64,000 nucleotides of DNA from Bryobacterales bacterium (GTDB lineage: Bacteria > Acidobacteriota > Terriglobia > Bryobacterales > Bryobacteraceae): positions 682,001-746,000 of the forward strand of contig JADKID010000038.1 of assembly GCA_016721425.1 (NCBI GenBank). Reading direction: 5' to 3'. Of the stretch, positions 62,197 through 64,000 are shown piece after piece; positions within the stretch are counted from its first letter, which is position 1, and each line of letters begins with the position of its first letter. A model generated the notes under the pieces. The model did not search any database. It was not told the origin of the DNA and saw only the letters and a program-made list of their open reading frames with translations. Made by a program: the position numbers and the translations under genes.

Positions 62197-62883
62197 ATGA
62201 GCCATGAAGGTCGGGTTTATTGTGTGCTGGCCGCCTCCAGCGCGATCGGGTCGGCGTTGGGCGAATTGCTGGAAAACGAGGGCGCCACCGTCCACCGCTT
62301 GTCGCGCAGCCGCGATGCCCTGGACCTGACCAACTTCGCGGCGGTGGAGGCCGTCGTGACCGCGCTCGGCCGGCTGGACGGCCTGGTGAACTGCGCCGGC
62401 AGCCTGCTGCTCAAACCGGCACATCTCACCACGCAGGCCGAATACGACGCCACCATTGCTGCGAGCCTGACAACGGCTTTCGCGGCGGTGCGCGCCGCGG
62501 CGCGGGCGATGATGGGCAGCGGGGGCAGCATCGTGCTGGTGAGCTCGGCGGCGGCGCGCACCGGTCTGGCCAATCACGAGGCCATCGCGGCGGCCAAGGC
62601 AGGTGTGATCGGGCTGACGCAATCGGCGGCGGCAAGCTATGCGGCGCGCGGCATCCGCGTGAACTGCGTGGCTCCGGGATTGGTCGAGACCCCTCTGGCG
62701 GCGCGAATCACCGGCAACGAGGCGTCCTTGCAGGCATCGAAAGCGATGCACGCCCTGGGGCGGATCGGCCAGCCCGGCGACGTGGCTTCGGCCATCGCGT
62801 GGCTGCTGGATCCGGCGAATTCGTGGATCACCGGGCAGGTGCTCGGTGTGGATGGCGGCTTGGGCACAATCCGGCCACGTTAG
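62197..62883 (+). CDS. Atypical SDR protein lacking the catalytic tyrosine
   Basis: A 228-residue SDR-fold protein. The cofactor loop is LAASSAIGSALGELL (about 11-25), a variant of TGxxxGxG, and NNAG is replaced by NCAG (65-68). The catalytic Ser is in VLVSSAAARTGLANHE and Lys134 in AIAAAKAGVIGL, but the position of the essential Tyr (four before the Lys) is Ile130. The C-terminal part (AARGIRVNCVAPGLVETPLAARITGNEA; SWITGQVLGVDGGLG) is normal. I recall relatives with the same NHEAIAAAKAGV block, so this is probably an inherited subfamily, not a damaged gene. It may bind NAD(P) without ordinary dehydrogenase activity. Starts 32 bases after the glycine-zipper gene. Confidence 0.83.
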   Translation: MSHEGRVYCVLAASSAIGSALGELLENEGATVHRLSRSRDALDLTNFAAVEAVVTALGRLDGLVNCAGSLLLKPAHLTTQAEYDATIAASLTTAFAAVRAAARAMMGSGGSIVLVSSAAARTGLANHEAIAAAKAGVIGLTQSAAASYAARGIRVNCVAPGLVETPLAARITGNEASLQASKAMHALGRIGQPGDVASAIAWLLDPANSWITGQVLGVDGGLGTIRPR

Positions 62884-62921
62884 CTCAAACTTTGTCTCCG
62901 CTAGTCGATACGTCAAGTATC

Positions 62922-63350
62922 ATGGCCTACATCGATTGGAGCCCGGACTATGATCTGGGTATTGCGGAGATAGACCGCCAGCACCGGCGACTCGTGGAGA
63001 TTGTGAACCGGCTGCACGACGCGATGGTGCAGCGCAGTCCCAAGAGCGCGATGCAGAGCGTGGTCTGCGACCTTGCTACCTATACGGAGTTCCATTTTGC
63101 CTACGAGGAACGGCTGATGCAGAGTATGGATCTGCCGGACTGGGAGGCGCATCGCAGCGAGCACAGGGTGCTGGCGCATGAGATCAGGTCTTTCGAGACG
63201 GATCTGGCCGTTGGCCGATTGAGCGTTTCGATGGACCTGATGGCGGTGCTGCAACGGTGGTTGCTCAACCATGTGCTGCACGCGGACCGCGAACTGGTGC
63301 AACACGCCAAAGGGCTGCGCGGCGGTGCCATCCTGGTGCTGAGCCGTTAA
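62922..63350 (+). CDS. Bacteriohaemerythrin
   Basis: A 142-residue oxygen-binding di-iron protein. The four-helix metal ligands can be read off: His21 (IDRQHRRLV), His58 and Glu62 (FHFAYEE), His77 and His81 (EAHRSEHRVL), His117 and Asp122 (NHVLHADRE). Sequence starts MAYIDWSPDYDLGIAEIDRQH, the usual haemerythrin beginning with WSP..D.GI..ID.QH. Likely roles are oxygen storage, oxygen sensing or delivery. No receiver or chemotaxis domain is attached. ATG 62922 is in a 39-base gap after the SDR stop; a ribosome site is not obvious. Confidence 0.93.
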   Translation: MAYIDWSPDYDLGIAEIDRQHRRLVEIVNRLHDAMVQRSPKSAMQSVVCDLATYTEFHFAYEERLMQSMDLPDWEAHRSEHRVLAHEIRSFETDLAVGRLSVSMDLMAVLQRWLLNHVLHADRELVQHAKGLRGGAILVLSR

Positions 63351-63440
63351 GGGAACTTCAGCATTTTCGGCGGGTCCTGGTAGCCTGCTCACCCGAACAT
63401 TGTGACGCCAAACGGTCGCCGTCCGCATCAATCAATCGTG

Positions 63441-64000
63441 ATGCCGCCTATCGCGTACAAACCGGCCGTGTGGATGAGTTGGGCGCTGCGCGCCGGCGTT
63501 TATAGCATAGGCTTCGCAGCGCTAGTGGTGCTCGCTCCAGACACATTCCTCCACGCGCTGGATCTGCCTGGCGGCGCCATGGCGGGCGCGGCCCTGGAAT
63601 TGTCCTACGTGGCAAGCCTTCTGACCGCCGTGATGGGGCTGGGCTATCTGCTCTCGGCCAGCGACGCGTTCCGCCACTGGCCCATCGTCATGATGGGCTT
63701 CCTGGCAAAAGTGGTAACCAGCTGCGGCATCGCCTGGGAAATCTCCGCCGGCCGCCTGCCCGTTTCGGCGGCGTGGCTGGCTGTGGTGGACGATCTCATC
63801 TGGCTGGTGCCGCTCGGGCTTATCCTGAATGGCGCGCACGAGGCGCTGCTGGGCCGCCGGCGCACTGTGCCCCAGGAGATCCTGCGCTTCGCCATGCGCC
63901 GCAAAACTCAACACGGCGTCACTCTGGACGAACTATCCCGCCTCTCGCCCACCTTGCTCGTCTTCCTGCGCCACGCCGGTTGCACTTTTTGCCGCGAGGC
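63441..64000 (+). CDS. Membrane protein fused to a thioredoxin-like (AhpC/SelL-type) domain, N-terminal part
   Basis: The gene runs off the window, so only about 186 codons are visible. From ATG 63441 four or five hydrophobic helices follow (for example VYSIGFAALVVLAPDTFL, ALELSYVASLLTAVMGLGYLL, WPIVMMGFLAKVVTSCGIAW, LIWLVPLGLILNGAHEALL), then a cytoplasmic link (RRRTVPQEILRFAMRRKTQHGVTLDELS). The frame ends with LLVFLRHAGCTFCREA, the CxxC entry of the SelL/AhpC-TSA-like thioredoxin fold. This fusion of a small multi-pass membrane domain with a redox domain is known in Acidobacteria and Bacteroidetes-like genomes, from memory. Function is unknown. An alternative start is ATG 63474. Confidence 0.75.
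   Translation, partial: MPPIAYKPAVWMSWALRAGVYSIGFAALVVLAPDTFLHALDLPGGAMAGAALELSYVASLLTAVMGLGYLLSASDAFRHWPIVMMGFLAKVVTSCGIAWEISAGRLPVSAAWLAVVDDLIWLVPLGLILNGAHEALLGRRRTVPQEILRFAMRRKTQHGVTLDELSRLSPTLLVFLRHAGCTFCRE

Noticed and set aside
1..64000. CRISPR arrays, IS elements, integrases, tRNA or rRNA genes
   Set aside because: I read both strands for repeat-spacer arrays, transposase motifs and cloverleaf or rRNA-like sequence and found none; a short tRNA could still be missed without a covariance search.

Overview
The window is GC-rich, densely coded DNA from a free-living heterotrophic bacterium. The gene content fits Acidobacteriota of the Solibacter/Bryobacter/Paludibaculum type. Pointers are a regulator-propeller sensor kinase start, an ankyrin protein, two Planctomycete/Acidobacteria-type secreted modules (DUF1592-type cytochrome plus DUF1552, and DUF1549/LamG/DUF1553 cytochrome plus DUF1501), a B12-dependent ribonucleotide reductase, a lone ABC permease with MacB/FtsX domains, an RHS protein and hydroxysqualene dehydroxylase for hopanoids. 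This placement is inferred from gene content only. I found no rRNA, tRNA, CRISPR array, IS element or prophage.

Layout. 1-6.7 kb: 5' part of a sensor kinase, a small membrane protein, a Ycf46-like AAA ATPase, a short secreted protein, an SDR, a radical SAM protein, an esterase and an ankyrin protein. 6.7-15 kb: the DUF1592/DUF1552 pair, an unknown secreted protein, a five-haem OmcA/MtrC-type cytochrome broken by two frameshifts that restore the frame, and an enolase-superfamily enzyme. 15-20.3 kb: an RHS/YD-repeat protein and a ChaN-PDZ protein. 20.3-26.5 kb is the most unusual part: a four-gene cassette (acidic-leader Gly/Ala-rich protein, HExxH protein, conserved unknown protein, acidic-leader trypsin-like protease). 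It is preceded by a -24/-12 (sigma54) promoter with twin dyads upstream, and followed tail-to-tail by a sigma54 activator.

26.7-37 kb: PLP decarboxylase, glutamate racemase, ABC permease, fused anthranilate synthase, a 38-residue membrane ORF coupled to hpnE, and a small Ig-like secreted protein. 37-42 kb: class II ribonucleotide reductase with a clear terminator, a dead PemK-type toxin/antitoxin pair and a TPR protein. 42-49.7 kb: a probable sugar/uronate catabolic locus. An IclR regulator diverges from a DapA-family aldolase over an operator overlapping a promoter; then come a promoter and tandem hairpins ahead of a glycoside hydrolase, an HpaI-type aldolase and a sialidase-like protein, with a parallel beta-helix protein facing them. 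49.7-55.2 kb: the frameshifted DUF1549/LamG/DUF1553 gene, DUF1501 and DUF2891. 55.2-64 kb: M14 peptidase, lytic transglycosylase, Gly-rich secreted protein, RNase HI, Dus, a glycine-zipper protein, an atypical SDR, bacteriohaemerythrin, and the start of a membrane protein fused to a thioredoxin-like domain.

The cassette genes probably act together: the activator would switch on the sigma54 promoter, and the two acidic-leader proteins are likely exported or targeted by the same route, the protease possibly maturing the Gly/Ala-rich partner. This is inference from layout and motifs.
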